A DNA stretch of 64,000 nt from Bacteroidota bacterium (GTDB lineage: Bacteria > Bacteroidota > Bacteroidia > Chitinophagales > Chitinophagaceae): NCBI GenBank assembly GCA_947457075.1, contig CANGUG010000001.1:167873-231872 (forward strand), written 5' to 3'. Positions within the stretch are counted from its first letter, which is position 1, and each line of letters opens with the position of its first letter. Shown piece by piece: positions 35,230 through 44,241 of this stretch. A program made the position numbers and the translations under genes. The notes beneath the pieces are model-generated. The model did no database searches. It was not told the origin of the DNA and saw only the letters and a program-made list of their open reading frames with translations.

Positions 35230-36603
35230 ATGAATAAGGGAAAATTGTTTCAATCAACAGTGGTGGCGGCATTGGCTGGATTTATATTTGGTTTTGACAT
35301 GGTGGTAATATCGGGCGCTGACCTGCCGCTTCAAAAATTATGGGGCTATCATGAAATAAACAATCCTACGGGCTTATCTACAATACAACACGGCTTGTTT
35401 ATTATGTCCATGGCTTTGTGGGGCACTGTTATTGGATCTGTTTTTGCGGGTGCTCCTACTGAAAAATATGGTCGCAAAAAAGTGTTAATCTGGTTGGGTA
35501 TTATGTTTATTGCTTCTGCCATTGGTTCGGCTTTGGCACAGGACCCTTATACTTTTTCTTTCTTTAGATTAATTGGAGGTATCGCCATTGGTGTGTCTTC
35601 GGTAGCGGCCCCCACTTATATCTCAGAAATTTCCAACAAAAATAATCGAGGTAAATTGGTGGGCATGTATCAGTTTAATATCGTGTTTGGTATTTTAATT
35701 GCGTATCTCTCCAATTATTTTTTAGCAGGCTTTGATGGAAGTAATGACTGGAGATGGATGCTGGCTGTTTTATTAATTCCTTCGGTAATTTATACTATAA
35801 TGACACTGGGATTGCCAGAGAGTCCAAGGTGGTTATTGTCGGTGAAAAAAGACGAAGACGCTGCAAGAAAAAATTTGCAATCAATAGGGGTAGAGGACAT
35901 TGACGAAACCATCACTGAAATAAACACTTCCAACGAACAAGAAAAACTACAGGGCGGGGTTGAGTTATTTAAAATACAACATAGAAAAATAATTGCTATT
36001 GCTTTTTTCGTTGCTTTTTTTAATCAGGCTTCGGGAATTAATTTTCTTTTATATTACGCGCCCCGAATTTTAGAAGAAGCTGGATTTCCTAAAGACAATT
36101 CTCTATTAAGCTCCATTTCATTAGGAATGATGAATTTGATTTTTACTTTTGTGGGGCTGTGGTTAATTGATCGGATTGGTCGAAAAACATTATTGATCAT
36201 AGGATCCTTTGGTTATATAATAAGTTTATCCATGGTGGCATATGGTTTCGTAGCACATGGATCACCCGCCTTTATGCTGTCTTTTTTATTATTGTTCATC
36301 GCCTCACATGCCATAGGACAGGGTGCCGTAATATGGGTTTTAATTTCTGAAATTTTTCCAACGCCTATTCGCGCAAAAGGCCAGGCTTTTGGTGCAAGTG
36401 TGCATTGGGTATTTGCAGCAGTAATCACGCTTATTACGCCTGTATTTTTAGATAAGGATCATGGAATATTCAAAGAAAATCCTTGGCCTATTTTTGCATT
36501 TTTTGCTGTGATGATGGCCATACAATTAGTTTGGATTATAGCAAAAGTGCCTGAAACAAAAGGCGTATCTTTGGAGGACTTACAAAAAAAATTAGTACAG
36601 TAA
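35230..36603 (+). CDS. Sugar porter (MFS, XylE-like)
   Basis: A 457-residue, 12-helix transporter of the sugar porter family. Visible signatures are GFIFGFDMVVISGA, the loop EKYGRKKVLIWLG, RLIGGIAIGVSSVAAPTYISEIS, LPESPRWLL, NQASGINFLLYYAPRI, DRIGRKTLL and the C-terminal VPETKGVSLEDLQ. These fit proton-linked monosaccharide symporters such as XylE. Its position between kdsB and a KdnB-like gene is unusual for a catabolic importer. It may be a chance neighbour, or move a sugar related to this pathway. Confidence 0.92.
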   Translation: MNKGKLFQSTVVAALAGFIFGFDMVVISGADLPLQKLWGYHEINNPTGLSTIQHGLFIMSMALWGTVIGSVFAGAPTEKYGRKKVLIWLGIMFIASAIGSALAQDPYTFSFFRLIGGIAIGVSSVAAPTYISEISNKNNRGKLVGMYQFNIVFGILIAYLSNYFLAGFDGSNDWRWMLAVLLIPSVIYTIMTLGLPESPRWLLSVKKDEDAARKNLQSIGVEDIDETITEINTSNEQEKLQGGVELFKIQHRKIIAIAFFVAFFNQASGINFLLYYAPRILEEAGFPKDNSLLSSISLGMMNLIFTFVGLWLIDRIGRKTLLIIGSFGYIISLSMVAYGFVAHGSPAFMLSFLLLFIASHAIGQGAVIWVLISEIFPTPIRAKGQAFGASVHWVFAAVITLITPVFLDKDHGIFKENPWPIFAFFAVMMAIQLVWIIAKVPETKGVSLEDLQKKLVQ

Positions 36604-36627
36604 TCATTAGAACAACAAATATATTTT

Positions 36628-37701
36628 ATGCAGTTTCGCAATTTTAAAATGGTCGACTATGTAGTATATGGTCGTGGTGCGTTTAATCAATTAGATGAAA
36701 TTTTAGCACCAAGAAGAAAAGGTGATTTTCCGATGATATTTTTCTTGGATCATTTTTTTATAGGAAAGCCATTGGCTTCTAGAATCCCATTAAGGGGAAA
36801 AGATAAAATTGTATATGTCGATGTTACCCATGAACCCAAAACAAAACAAGTGGATGCATTGGCCGCTGATTTAAAAGCGGAATTTGGCGAAGTAAGTGGA
36901 ATTATTGGAATTGGTGGTGGTTCCACGATGGACTTAGCTAAAGCAGTTGCTTTAATGATGACCAATCCTGGATCCTCAGCCGATTATCAGGGATGGGATT
37001 TGGTAAAACAAGCGGGTGTCTATAAAGTAGGCATACCCACTTTAAGTGGAACCGGTGCCGAAGTAAGCCGTACCACCGTTTTAACAGGACCAGTGCGCAA
37101 GTTGGGCATGAACTCAGATTTTACGCCATTTGATCAAATTGTATTAGATCCGGAATTAACACAAAATGCGCCCGCGAATCAACGTTTTTATACAGGCATG
37201 GATTGTTATATACATTGTATTGAAAGCCTAGAGGGCACTTTTTTAAATGAGTTTAGTAAAAGCTATGGCGAAAAAGCATTGGAGCTTTGTCGTAAGGTTT
37301 TTGTTGAAAAAGACAAATGGGACGAAGCGTGTGATGACCAATTAATGATGGCTTCTTATGCCGGAGGTATGAGTATTGCTTATAGCCAGGTGGGTGTTGC
37401 GCATGCGGTGAGTTATGGCCTTAGTTTTTTATTAGGTACTAAACACGGCATTGGAAATTGTATTGTGATGAATCACTTGGAAGAATATTATCCAGCAGGC
37501 GTGAAGGAATTTAAATACATGGTGGAGAAAAACAATATTGATATCCCAACAGGTATCTGTGCCAATTTAACCGAAGAACAATTTGATGCGATGATCAATG
37601 TTTCTTTGGGAATGAAGCCATTATGGGAAAATGCACTAGGCAAGGATTGGGAAAAAATAATGACCCGCGAAAAACTACGTGCGCTTTACGGAAAGCTTTA
37701 G
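36628..37701 (+). CDS. kdnB: KdnB-like Kdo 8-oxidase (iron-containing alcohol dehydrogenase)
   Basis: A 357-residue group III metal-dependent alcohol dehydrogenase. It has the NAD-binding GIGGGSTMDLAKAVALM, TLSGTGAEVSRTTVL, the metal region FYTGMDCYIHCIESLEGTF and the histidines in GVAHAVSYGLSFLLGTKHG. GMDCYIHCIESLEGTFLNEF in particular matches my memory of KdnB, the Kdo 8-oxidase of Shewanella that acts with the aminotransferase KdnA to make 8-amino-Kdo. kdsB lies two genes upstream. KdnA is not in the window. The enzyme family is certain; the KdnB assignment is probable. Confidence 0.8.
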   Translation: MQFRNFKMVDYVVYGRGAFNQLDEILAPRRKGDFPMIFFLDHFFIGKPLASRIPLRGKDKIVYVDVTHEPKTKQVDALAADLKAEFGEVSGIIGIGGGSTMDLAKAVALMMTNPGSSADYQGWDLVKQAGVYKVGIPTLSGTGAEVSRTTVLTGPVRKLGMNSDFTPFDQIVLDPELTQNAPANQRFYTGMDCYIHCIESLEGTFLNEFSKSYGEKALELCRKVFVEKDKWDEACDDQLMMASYAGGMSIAYSQVGVAHAVSYGLSFLLGTKHGIGNCIVMNHLEEYYPAGVKEFKYMVEKNNIDIPTGICANLTEEQFDAMINVSLGMKPLWENALGKDWEKIMTREKLRALYGKL

Positions 37702-37717
37702 TATAGATTTTATATTT

Positions 37718-38185
37718 ATGAAAAATAAATTTTTTATAGTTCTTTGCACATTGGTAATTTCAATAAACTTAAATGCTCAGAATAATGCCAATTCGCATAA
37801 AATAATACCAACTAATAATGTACCAGATTGGGCGCAAAATCTTAGTACAATTCATATTGGAAACTATTTTGACTATGTATCAGAAGGAATTTTAAATATA
37901 GTAGGTTTTATTGGTGATGAGTTTCAAAAGCCAGAAGGTAAAACACCACCATTTACTCAATTTTTATATACTAATATAGACGGAGAAAACGTTTTTTTAG
38001 AATTTAAAAATATTCAAAAATTAGGCAAACATTATATACACACGTATGAAAATAAAAATAAAAAAATTATTTTAGATTGGAATGGTATAAAACAAACAGA
38101 AAGTGGAAATGGGGACGGCGGTTTGTTAAAAGTATATTTGGATGGCAAGCTGGTAATAACTACAAGTTTTTTTTGGGTTAGGTAA
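37718..38185 (+). CDS. Small secreted protein of unknown function
   Basis: I do not recognise this 155-residue protein. It begins with a signal peptide (MKNKFFIVLCTLVISINLNAQ) and is rich in Asn and Lys. Likely beta segments are DWAQNLSTIHIGNYFDYVSE and LLKVYLDGKLVITTSFFWVR at the end. The gene is more AT-rich than its neighbours, and starts 16 bp after kdnB. An earlier in-frame ATG at 37679 overlaps kdnB and would hide the signal peptide, so I chose 37718. The AT bias and lack of a family suggest a lineage-specific or acquired gene. Confidence 0.65.
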   Translation: MKNKFFIVLCTLVISINLNAQNNANSHKIIPTNNVPDWAQNLSTIHIGNYFDYVSEGILNIVGFIGDEFQKPEGKTPPFTQFLYTNIDGENVFLEFKNIQKLGKHYIHTYENKNKKIILDWNGIKQTESGNGDGGLLKVYLDGKLVITTSFFWVR

Positions 38186-38283
38186 TTCTTATATACATTT
38201 TAATTTCATTTAGTTTTATATAATCATTGGTTTTAAATCCCACTTGTATAATAATATTTCTTATCTCACAATTGCATATAAAT

Positions 38284-38317
38284 AAAAAGGCCTCACTGAT
38301 ATAGCGAGGCCTTTTTT
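38284..38317. terminator. Bidirectional intrinsic terminator
   Basis: AAAAAGGCCTC (38284-38294) pairs with GAGGCCTTTTT (38306-38316). It serves the convergent secreted-protein and nfu genes. Confidence 0.88.
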
Positions 38318-38359
38318 GTATTTCTATTCCGTACCTAAGATGATACATTTGCTTAAAAA

Positions 38360-38959
38360 CTATTCCGCTTCTGCAACTACTTCTTTTACTTCAGGAATCA
38401 TGCGCTTCATCATACCTTCAATACCCGCTTTTAAAGTGACCATTGAGGAAGGACAACCACTGCAAGAACCTTGTAGCATTAAGTTTACAACACCGTCATT
38501 ATAACTTTTAAATTGTATTGCTCCTCCGTCCATTTCAACAGCGGGCTTTACATAATTTTCTAATAATTCCTTCACACGCTTCACCACATCATCATCGTCC
38601 GCGTGTACCACGTTGGTTGCTTCTTGTTTCATTTTAGCAACTTCTTCTTCGTTGACTACCACACCGCCTTTTTCTAAATATTCTTTAAGAAAGGTTTTGA
38701 TAGTAGGAATTACATCCTGCCAATCATCGGTATCAGCGCTTTTTGTTAAAGTGATGAAATTGCTAGCAATGAAAACACTTTTTATAAAAGGGAAACTAAA
38801 CAATTCTTTAGCTAAGGGTGAAGGGCCAGCAAGGCTTTCTTCTGCCACATCAATACTTTTACCTGGATACAATAGTTTGTTGGCCACAAACTTCATTGTT
38901 TCTGGATTCGGAGTCATCTCGGTATAGATGCTTACAATTGTGTTTCCTGTTGTAATCAT
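38360..38959 (-). CDS. NifU/Nfu-type iron-sulfur cluster carrier
   Basis: A 199-residue Fe-S scaffold/carrier. The N-terminal Nfu_N domain (SIYTEMTPNPETMKFVANK) is joined to a C-terminal NifU domain with the cluster-binding CSGCPSS motif, following VEMDGGAIQFKSY. It delivers 4Fe-4S clusters to client enzymes; RlmD at 52.6 kb and others would need clusters. It is not part of a suf cluster here. Confidence 0.93.
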   Translation of the reverse strand: MITTGNTIVSIYTEMTPNPETMKFVANKLLYPGKSIDVAEESLAGPSPLAKELFSFPFIKSVFIASNFITLTKSADTDDWQDVIPTIKTFLKEYLEKGGVVVNEEEVAKMKQEATNVVHADDDDVVKRVKELLENYVKPAVEMDGGAIQFKSYNDGVVNLMLQGSCSGCPSSMVTLKAGIEGMMKRMIPEVKEVVAEAE

Positions 38960-39075
38960 AAAATATCATTTAGTACTTGAATACAAAAATAATCAAAATA
39001 ACTGCCCAATGGCATCATTGTAATACAGAAGGGCTTATTTTTCCGATATCGAAAGGCGTTTAAACCAAATGTAGG

Positions 39076-41436
39076 TTAGGGTATTATGCTCAGCTTGGCA
39101 TAGTTCAGCATAATTTTCTTTTCACCATTCGTATCAAAAAGAATAAGTGCAATGGGATTATGTGCTGAGCCCTCGATTTCTTTAATCACGCCAAAGCCAA
39201 ATTTTTGATGTTCAACTTTCATACCCGCTTCTAGCGCCGAAGGATCGGCTGCAGTAAAGTTGATCGAAGGGATATGATTTTTATTCAAAGTACTTGGTGG
39301 CACCACAGGCATATAGCTTGGTTTGCTAGGACTGCTTGATGGACTATTGCTGGTTTTTGTGCCAGTAGGCCTGCTAGGCTTTTGTTCCTGCCAGCCCCTA
39401 TTGTTGCCTCCATGCATGCGATCGTAAGCCGATCCCCAACCAGCACCCTGGTTGCGCGCACCACCACCAGCACTCGATTTATCCAGCTGATCTTCTGGCA
39501 TCTCTTCAATAAAGCGACTCGGTTCGTTTTGCACCAGCTGGCCAAACCGATACCTCGAATTTGCATAAGTCAACCACAAATGCTTTTTAGCTCTTGTAAC
39601 CGCTACGTAAAATAACCTCCTTTCTTCTTCCAACTCTTCTCTTGTGTTTACACTCATTCCGCTTGGGAATAGGGTTTCTTCCAAACCTACTACAAACACA
39701 CAATCAAACTCTAATCCTTTTGCAGCGTGCACCGTCATTAGTTTTACTGTATCCTCGTTGTTATTATCATTATCAGCGTCGGTGATTAAGGTAATTTGTT
39801 GCAAATAGGATCCCAAACTTTTATCTCCCAATTCTCCATCTTCATTACTTGGACTTTCGGTCCACTCTTTAATGGAGTTTAATAATTCTTGTACGTTTTC
39901 ATACCGCGCCAGTCCTTCGGTACTTTTATCGTTAAACAATTCCTTCACCATATTGGTATGCTTGCCTACTTGTACTGCTACATCCGAAGTGTTGTGTTTT
40001 GTTAATTGATTTTGAAAATATTTTATCATGGTCACAAACTCTTCAATAGCAGTGAGTGTGCCTGCTTTAAATCCAAAGCCTTTCGCTTTTTCTAATACTT
40101 CAAAAAAAGTAATATTATTTTCACCGGCGATCACCAAACATTTTTCAACAGTTGTTTTTCCAATGCCTCGCACCGGATAATTGATAATTCTTTTTAGTGC
40201 TTCCTCGTCCTTGGTATTGGCAATTAGTCTTAGATAAGCAATAAAATCCTTTACCTCTTTTCTTTGGTAAAAGCTAAGCCCACCATAAATCTTATAAGCA
40301 ATACCTGTGCGTCTTAAGCTTTCCTCAAAGGACCTTGACTGTGCATTGGTACGATACAATATGGCAAAATCCTTATTGTAAAAATGGTTCCTTAATTTAT
40401 TTTCTTGTATCGCATCGGCAACGAACTTACCCTCTTCGTTGTCTGTCATGGTGCGGACTAATTTAATTTTATCCCCTTCATCGTTGTCGGTCCACAAATC
40501 TTTTGGAATTTGACCCTTGTTGTTTTTAATTACCTGATTGGCTACTTCAATAATGGATTTACTACTGCGATAATTTTGTTCCAGCTTCACCATCTTTACA
40601 TCGTCGTAATCTTTTTGAAACTGTAAAATGTTTTCAATAGTTGCTCCACGAAAGCTATAAATACTTTGTGCATCATCACCTACCACGCATAAATTTTCGT
40701 GTACTGCGGCAAGTAACTTTGCAATTTGATATTGTACTGGATTGGTATCCTGATACTCATCAATTAAAATGTATTTAAACTTATGTTGGTATTTGTGTAA
40801 AACCTCGGGGAAGTCGCGTAAGAGTTCGTGCATTTTAAAAAGCAAGTCATCAAAATCCATCGCCCCACTTTTAAAACAACGCGCCACATAGCTTGCATAA
40901 ATCTCTGCTATTTGTGGGCGGTTGCTTCTCGCGTCTTCCTGCTTTAAAAAATTATCCATTGCATATTCACCCGCACTTATTAAAGCGTTTTTTGCACTAG
41001 AAATTCTATTTAATACAATATTGGGTTTGTATAATTTATCATCCAAGCCCATATCATTAATTACCTGCTTTAACACCGATTTAGAATCGTCAGCATCATA
41101 AATGGTAAAGCTTTGGGGGTATCCAAGCTTGGACGCCTCGGCTCTCAATATGCGTGCAAAAACACTGTGGAAAGTGCCAATGTATAAATTTCTCGCTTCT
41201 GTATTCCCCAATGCTTTTTCAACACGCTCTTTCATTTCGGCGGCAGCCTTATTGGTAAAAGTAAGCGCTAATATATTAAATGCATCTACTCCACTATTCA
41301 TTAAATGCGCAATACGCGAAGTCAACACTTTTGTTTTACCACTTCCTGCACCCGCAATAATCATAAGCGGCCCGTTAAGGTGTAATACCGCCTCTCTTTG
41401 TCTTTCATTCAATCCGTTCAAATACACTTGTTGCAT
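39076..41436 (-). CDS. pcrA: UvrD/PcrA-family DNA helicase
   Basis: A 786-residue superfamily 1A 3'-5' helicase. Motifs in order: NERQREAVLHLNGPLMIIAG with Walker A AGAGSGKTKVL, TFTNKAAAEMKER, DEYQDTNPVQYQ, GDDAQSIYSFRGA, the motif IV region QNYRSSKSI, LMTVHAAKGLEFDCVF and YVAVTRAKKHLWLT. A low-complexity Ser/Pro-rich linker (about 655-730) leads to a C-terminal Tudor-like domain (VEHQKFGFGVIKEIEG) as in PcrA, for RNA polymerase contact. It acts in excision repair and clears replication obstacles. Confidence 0.94.
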   Translation of the reverse strand: MQQVYLNGLNERQREAVLHLNGPLMIIAGAGSGKTKVLTSRIAHLMNSGVDAFNILALTFTNKAAAEMKERVEKALGNTEARNLYIGTFHSVFARILRAEASKLGYPQSFTIYDADDSKSVLKQVINDMGLDDKLYKPNIVLNRISSAKNALISAGEYAMDNFLKQEDARSNRPQIAEIYASYVARCFKSGAMDFDDLLFKMHELLRDFPEVLHKYQHKFKYILIDEYQDTNPVQYQIAKLLAAVHENLCVVGDDAQSIYSFRGATIENILQFQKDYDDVKMVKLEQNYRSSKSIIEVANQVIKNNKGQIPKDLWTDNDEGDKIKLVRTMTDNEEGKFVADAIQENKLRNHFYNKDFAILYRTNAQSRSFEESLRRTGIAYKIYGGLSFYQRKEVKDFIAYLRLIANTKDEEALKRIINYPVRGIGKTTVEKCLVIAGENNITFFEVLEKAKGFGFKAGTLTAIEEFVTMIKYFQNQLTKHNTSDVAVQVGKHTNMVKELFNDKSTEGLARYENVQELLNSIKEWTESPSNEDGELGDKSLGSYLQQITLITDADNDNNNEDTVKLMTVHAAKGLEFDCVFVVGLEETLFPSGMSVNTREELEEERRLFYVAVTRAKKHLWLTYANSRYRFGQLVQNEPSRFIEEMPEDQLDKSSAGGGARNQGAGWGSAYDRMHGGNNRGWQEQKPSRPTGTKTSNSPSSSPSKPSYMPVVPPSTLNKNHIPSINFTAADPSALEAGMKVEHQKFGFGVIKEIEGSAHNPIALILFDTNGEKKIMLNYAKLSIIP

Positions 41437-41480
41437 GTAGCGAAGATAAGCTTAGTTAGTTCAAAAAAGGAAAAGGTGGA

Positions 41481-41548
41481 AAACTAAACTGTGTTATAAA
41501 TAAATCAGGGCACCCGTTTATGGGGTGCCCTGAAAAATCAAAAATGGA
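41481..41548 (+). repeat. Hairpin element, copy at 41.5 kb, also OmpA terminator
   Basis: AAACTAAACT, then AAATC, then a perfect 10-bp hairpin: CAGGGCACCC (41506-41515), loop GTTTATG, GGGTGCCCTG (41523-41532), followed by AAAAATCA and a GGAA. Loop and inner stem are identical to the copies at 63.9 kb; the outer stem is different but still paired. On the minus strand the hairpin is followed by ATTTATTTA, so it can also end the OmpA transcript. Confidence 0.75.
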
Positions 41549-41589
41549 AAATTTTGGAGTCTTTATCTTTTATAAAAAGACGACAAAAA

Positions 41590-42480
41590 TTACTTCTTTT
41601 CTAATAAATTAAAGAATTGATCTAATTGAGGTAAGATAACGATTCTTGTGCGTCTGTTTCTTGCTCTGTTTTCAGCAGTATTATTTTCAACCAAAGGAAG
41701 GTATTCAGATCTACCTGCTGCAGTCATACGCTTAGGATCAATGCTGTAGGTTTCTTGTAAAATACGTACTACTGTTGTGGCACGCTTTACAGATAAATCC
41801 CAGTTGTCTTCAATGCCATTGCTGTTGCCAATTAATTGCTTAGAATCGGTATGACCTTCCACCATGAATTCAATTGATGGTTGAGCTGCCAATACTTTTG
41901 CCACCTTACCCAAAACGGTTTTAGCTTTTGGTGTTATTTCAAAGCTTCCGCTTTTGAATAATAATTTATCAGAGATATCTACATATACAACACCTTTGTC
42001 AATTTTAACATTGATGTCTCCGTCGCTTAAATCTCCAATGGCACCTTTTAAGTTCATCACCAAGTTCATGTTGATTGAATCTTTGCGCGCAATGGAATTT
42101 TGTAAACCTTGAATATAGGCATCCTTAGAACCAATATTGTCTAAAGATTTTTTTATGCTTTCTGCTTGAGAACCGCTTAATACAGATAAATCTTTCAATT
42201 GTCCCAATACAACATTGTTGTTGGCTCTTAAGTATTCCACCTGCTTATTTAAGTCCTCCACACTAGATTGTAAATTCTTTGCTTTTTCACTTGCCTTGTC
42301 TTCCTCAGATTTGCTTTTTCCAAGTGCATCTTCTGCATCGCGCAGTTTGCCTTGTAATTCAGCGTATGCACCGGTTAATTGTGCAATTTTATCTTCTTTT
42401 TCCTGTAATTTTTTAGGACTAACGCAAGAATAAGCACCCAAGCTAACAATTGCAAGCGCTAAAAAAATTTTACTTTTCAT
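41590..42480 (-). CDS. OmpA-family peptidoglycan-associated lipoprotein
   Basis: A 296-residue outer membrane lipoprotein. The lipobox LGAYSC places the lipidated cysteine at residue 19. A long coiled coil (about 25-130) of Glu/Lys/Gln-rich heptads follows, then a C-terminal OmpA-like domain binding peptidoglycan (LFKSGSFEITPKAKTVLGKV, FMVEGHTDSKQ, NWDLSVKRATTVVRIL, ARNRRTRIVI). It resembles Pal or MotB-type anchors linking the outer membrane to the wall. A likely TATTTTTG element is at 42525-42532 (minus strand). Confidence 0.92.
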   Translation of the reverse strand: MKSKIFLALAIVSLGAYSCVSPKKLQEKEDKIAQLTGAYAELQGKLRDAEDALGKSKSEEDKASEKAKNLQSSVEDLNKQVEYLRANNNVVLGQLKDLSVLSGSQAESIKKSLDNIGSKDAYIQGLQNSIARKDSINMNLVMNLKGAIGDLSDGDINVKIDKGVVYVDISDKLLFKSGSFEITPKAKTVLGKVAKVLAAQPSIEFMVEGHTDSKQLIGNSNGIEDNWDLSVKRATTVVRILQETYSIDPKRMTAAGRSEYLPLVENNTAENRARNRRTRIVILPQLDQFFNLLEKK

Positions 42481-42578
42481 ACTGTTTTTTTATTTAAATG
42501 AATAAAAGTAGCCAAAGGCCTAAACAAAAATACAAAATATAGATTTGTACAACAAAACAAAACCCATAAATAGCCCAA

Positions 42579-43142
42579 TTATCCCTCAATATCCTCTAAA
42601 ATACTATTAGCGGCGACATAACCCTTGATTCCTTTAAAAAAGGCCACAATTTTTTGTTTATCAGCGGTTTCGTCCGAGCCGGTATGAAAGGGATCTGCAA
42701 AAATCACCGTCTTTTCTTCCACATTGAGTGCCACCATGATAATGGGCACATTTGCATTTTTGGCAATATGATAAAATCCTGTTTTGAGCTTAGTCACTTT
42801 TTTTCGAGTTCCCTCGGGTGAGAGGGCAATGTGAAACGTTTCCTTGCTGTTATAAATAGACACCACTTTATCCACCTGATTCGTGCTTGTTGATCTTTCC
42901 ACTGGATACCCTCCCAAATGCCTTAGTATCACACCGAAAATTCCGCGAAAAAGCTCTTTTTTACCTAAAAAATGTACAAACTCAAGGCGCATTTTTTTAC
43001 GAATAGCCAAGCCCAAGAAAAAGTCACGCCAATGGGTATGGGGTGCTACCACTAAAATCGACTTGTTTAATTCATAAGGAAACTGTCCCTCTATTTTCCA
43101 TCCCAACACCGAAAAATACCACCAAGCAAGTAACTGTTGCAT
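42579..43142 (-). CDS. PlsC-type lysophospholipid acyltransferase
   Basis: A 187-residue acyltransferase with the standard HX4D motif (APHTHWRDFFLG) and the acceptor motif SPEGTRKKVTKLKTGFYHIA. It has no obvious membrane helix except a short hydrophobic N-terminus (LLAWWYFSVLGW). The family acylates 1-acyl-glycerol-3-phosphate or related lipids; the short form is common in Bacteroidota. It follows mnmH by 33 bp. Confidence 0.88.
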   Translation of the reverse strand: MQQLLAWWYFSVLGWKIEGQFPYELNKSILVVAPHTHWRDFFLGLAIRKKMRLEFVHFLGKKELFRGIFGVILRHLGGYPVERSTSTNQVDKVVSIYNSKETFHIALSPEGTRKKVTKLKTGFYHIAKNANVPIIMVALNVEEKTVIFADPFHTGSDETADKQKIVAFFKGIKGYVAANSILEDIEG

Positions 43143-43175
43143 AAAAATGTATAAGGTAAAAATAAAACATCCTTT

Positions 43176-44240
43176 TTAAATACCTAGCAAGAATTTTGCA
43201 TTATTAATGGGATCCACTTTTTCAAAATCAATCCACTCAATATAATCAAGCAAATTGACTGTTTTATTATTTCTTTCTCCCTTCGAAAATTTATCATACC
43301 ATTTGTCATAGTATTTTAATAAAATGGTAAAAGCAGCTTTTAAGTCACCGGCTTCAATAGCGGATAAAGTATTTTTTGTTTCAAGCCCACCCAGTCTTTT
43401 TTGAATTCGAAGGGTAGCAGCCATTAATGATTCCTTATTATAAATGCCATAATGGGTTACAATAAAATGTAGCCTTTCTTCAAAAGGAATGCGCATAAAA
43501 TAACAGGTACTTTTTTTTATTTGATCAAAAAAAGCATTGGGAATCATCACTGTTCCAATTCTTTGACTTTCATCCTCCACCCAAATAACCTGGTTCAACT
43601 TTTCTTGTTGGGCCAGGGCTTGAGATAATAAGTTTTCAAACATCTCTTGACTGGGCTGCTGCGCTTGACCTAGTGCGCCAAATGAAGAGCCTTTGTGATT
43701 TGCCAAACCCTCTAAATCAACAAATGCCTTTCCGTTTTCAAAAATATTTTTTAGGGTTTCTGTTTTTCCCGAACCAGTATAACCTCCTAAAACTTTTAAT
43801 GTATATGCTTGACTATATTTTTCGATCACCCAATTTCGATAAGCTTTATATCCCCCCTGTAATTGAATTACTTTAAAACCATATAAATCTAATAACCAAG
43901 CTACGGCTGCACTGCGCATGCCTCCTCTCCAGCAGTGTACCAATAGTAAAGGTTTTCGGCCCTTTGTTTTTTCAAATGCTAAACAGTATTGCTCTACTGT
44001 TTCTATCATTAATTTCATTTTATCGCCAAAAAAGGGGAGCGCCACTTTGATGGCTTCTTCTCTGCTTTGTTTTTTATAGGTCGTTCCTACAACGGCTCTT
44101 TGTGCATCGTCAAATAGTGGCAAGGATTGTGCACCAGGAATATGTGCATGATTAAATTCACCAGGGCTTCGTACATCAATTATTAAATAATCAGCCATTG
44201 CACTTATCACTTCGGCTATATCTTTTTTCTGAATCGCCAT
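43176..44240 (-). CDS. mnmH: tRNA 2-selenouridine synthase MnmH
   Basis: MnmH replaces sulfur by selenium (or geranyl-intermediate sulfur) at the wobble uridine of tRNAs. The 354-residue protein has an N-terminal rhodanese domain with catalytic cysteine in LLLVHCWRGGMRSAAV near residue 97, and a C-terminal P-loop domain with Walker A GGYTGSGKTETL near 140. Both signatures are intact. It needs selenophosphate from SelD, which is not in the window. It starts one base after the stop of the glycosyltransferase-like gene. MnmG at 4.8 kb modifies position 5 of the same wobble base. Confidence 0.93.
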   Translation of the reverse strand: MAIQKKDIAEVISAMADYLIIDVRSPGEFNHAHIPGAQSLPLFDDAQRAVVGTTYKKQSREEAIKVALPFFGDKMKLMIETVEQYCLAFEKTKGRKPLLLVHCWRGGMRSAAVAWLLDLYGFKVIQLQGGYKAYRNWVIEKYSQAYTLKVLGGYTGSGKTETLKNIFENGKAFVDLEGLANHKGSSFGALGQAQQPSQEMFENLLSQALAQQEKLNQVIWVEDESQRIGTVMIPNAFFDQIKKSTCYFMRIPFEERLHFIVTHYGIYNKESLMAATLRIQKRLGGLETKNTLSAIEAGDLKAAFTILLKYYDKWYDKFSKGERNNKTVNLLDYIEWIDFEKVDPINNAKFLLGI

Positions 44241-44241
44241 A

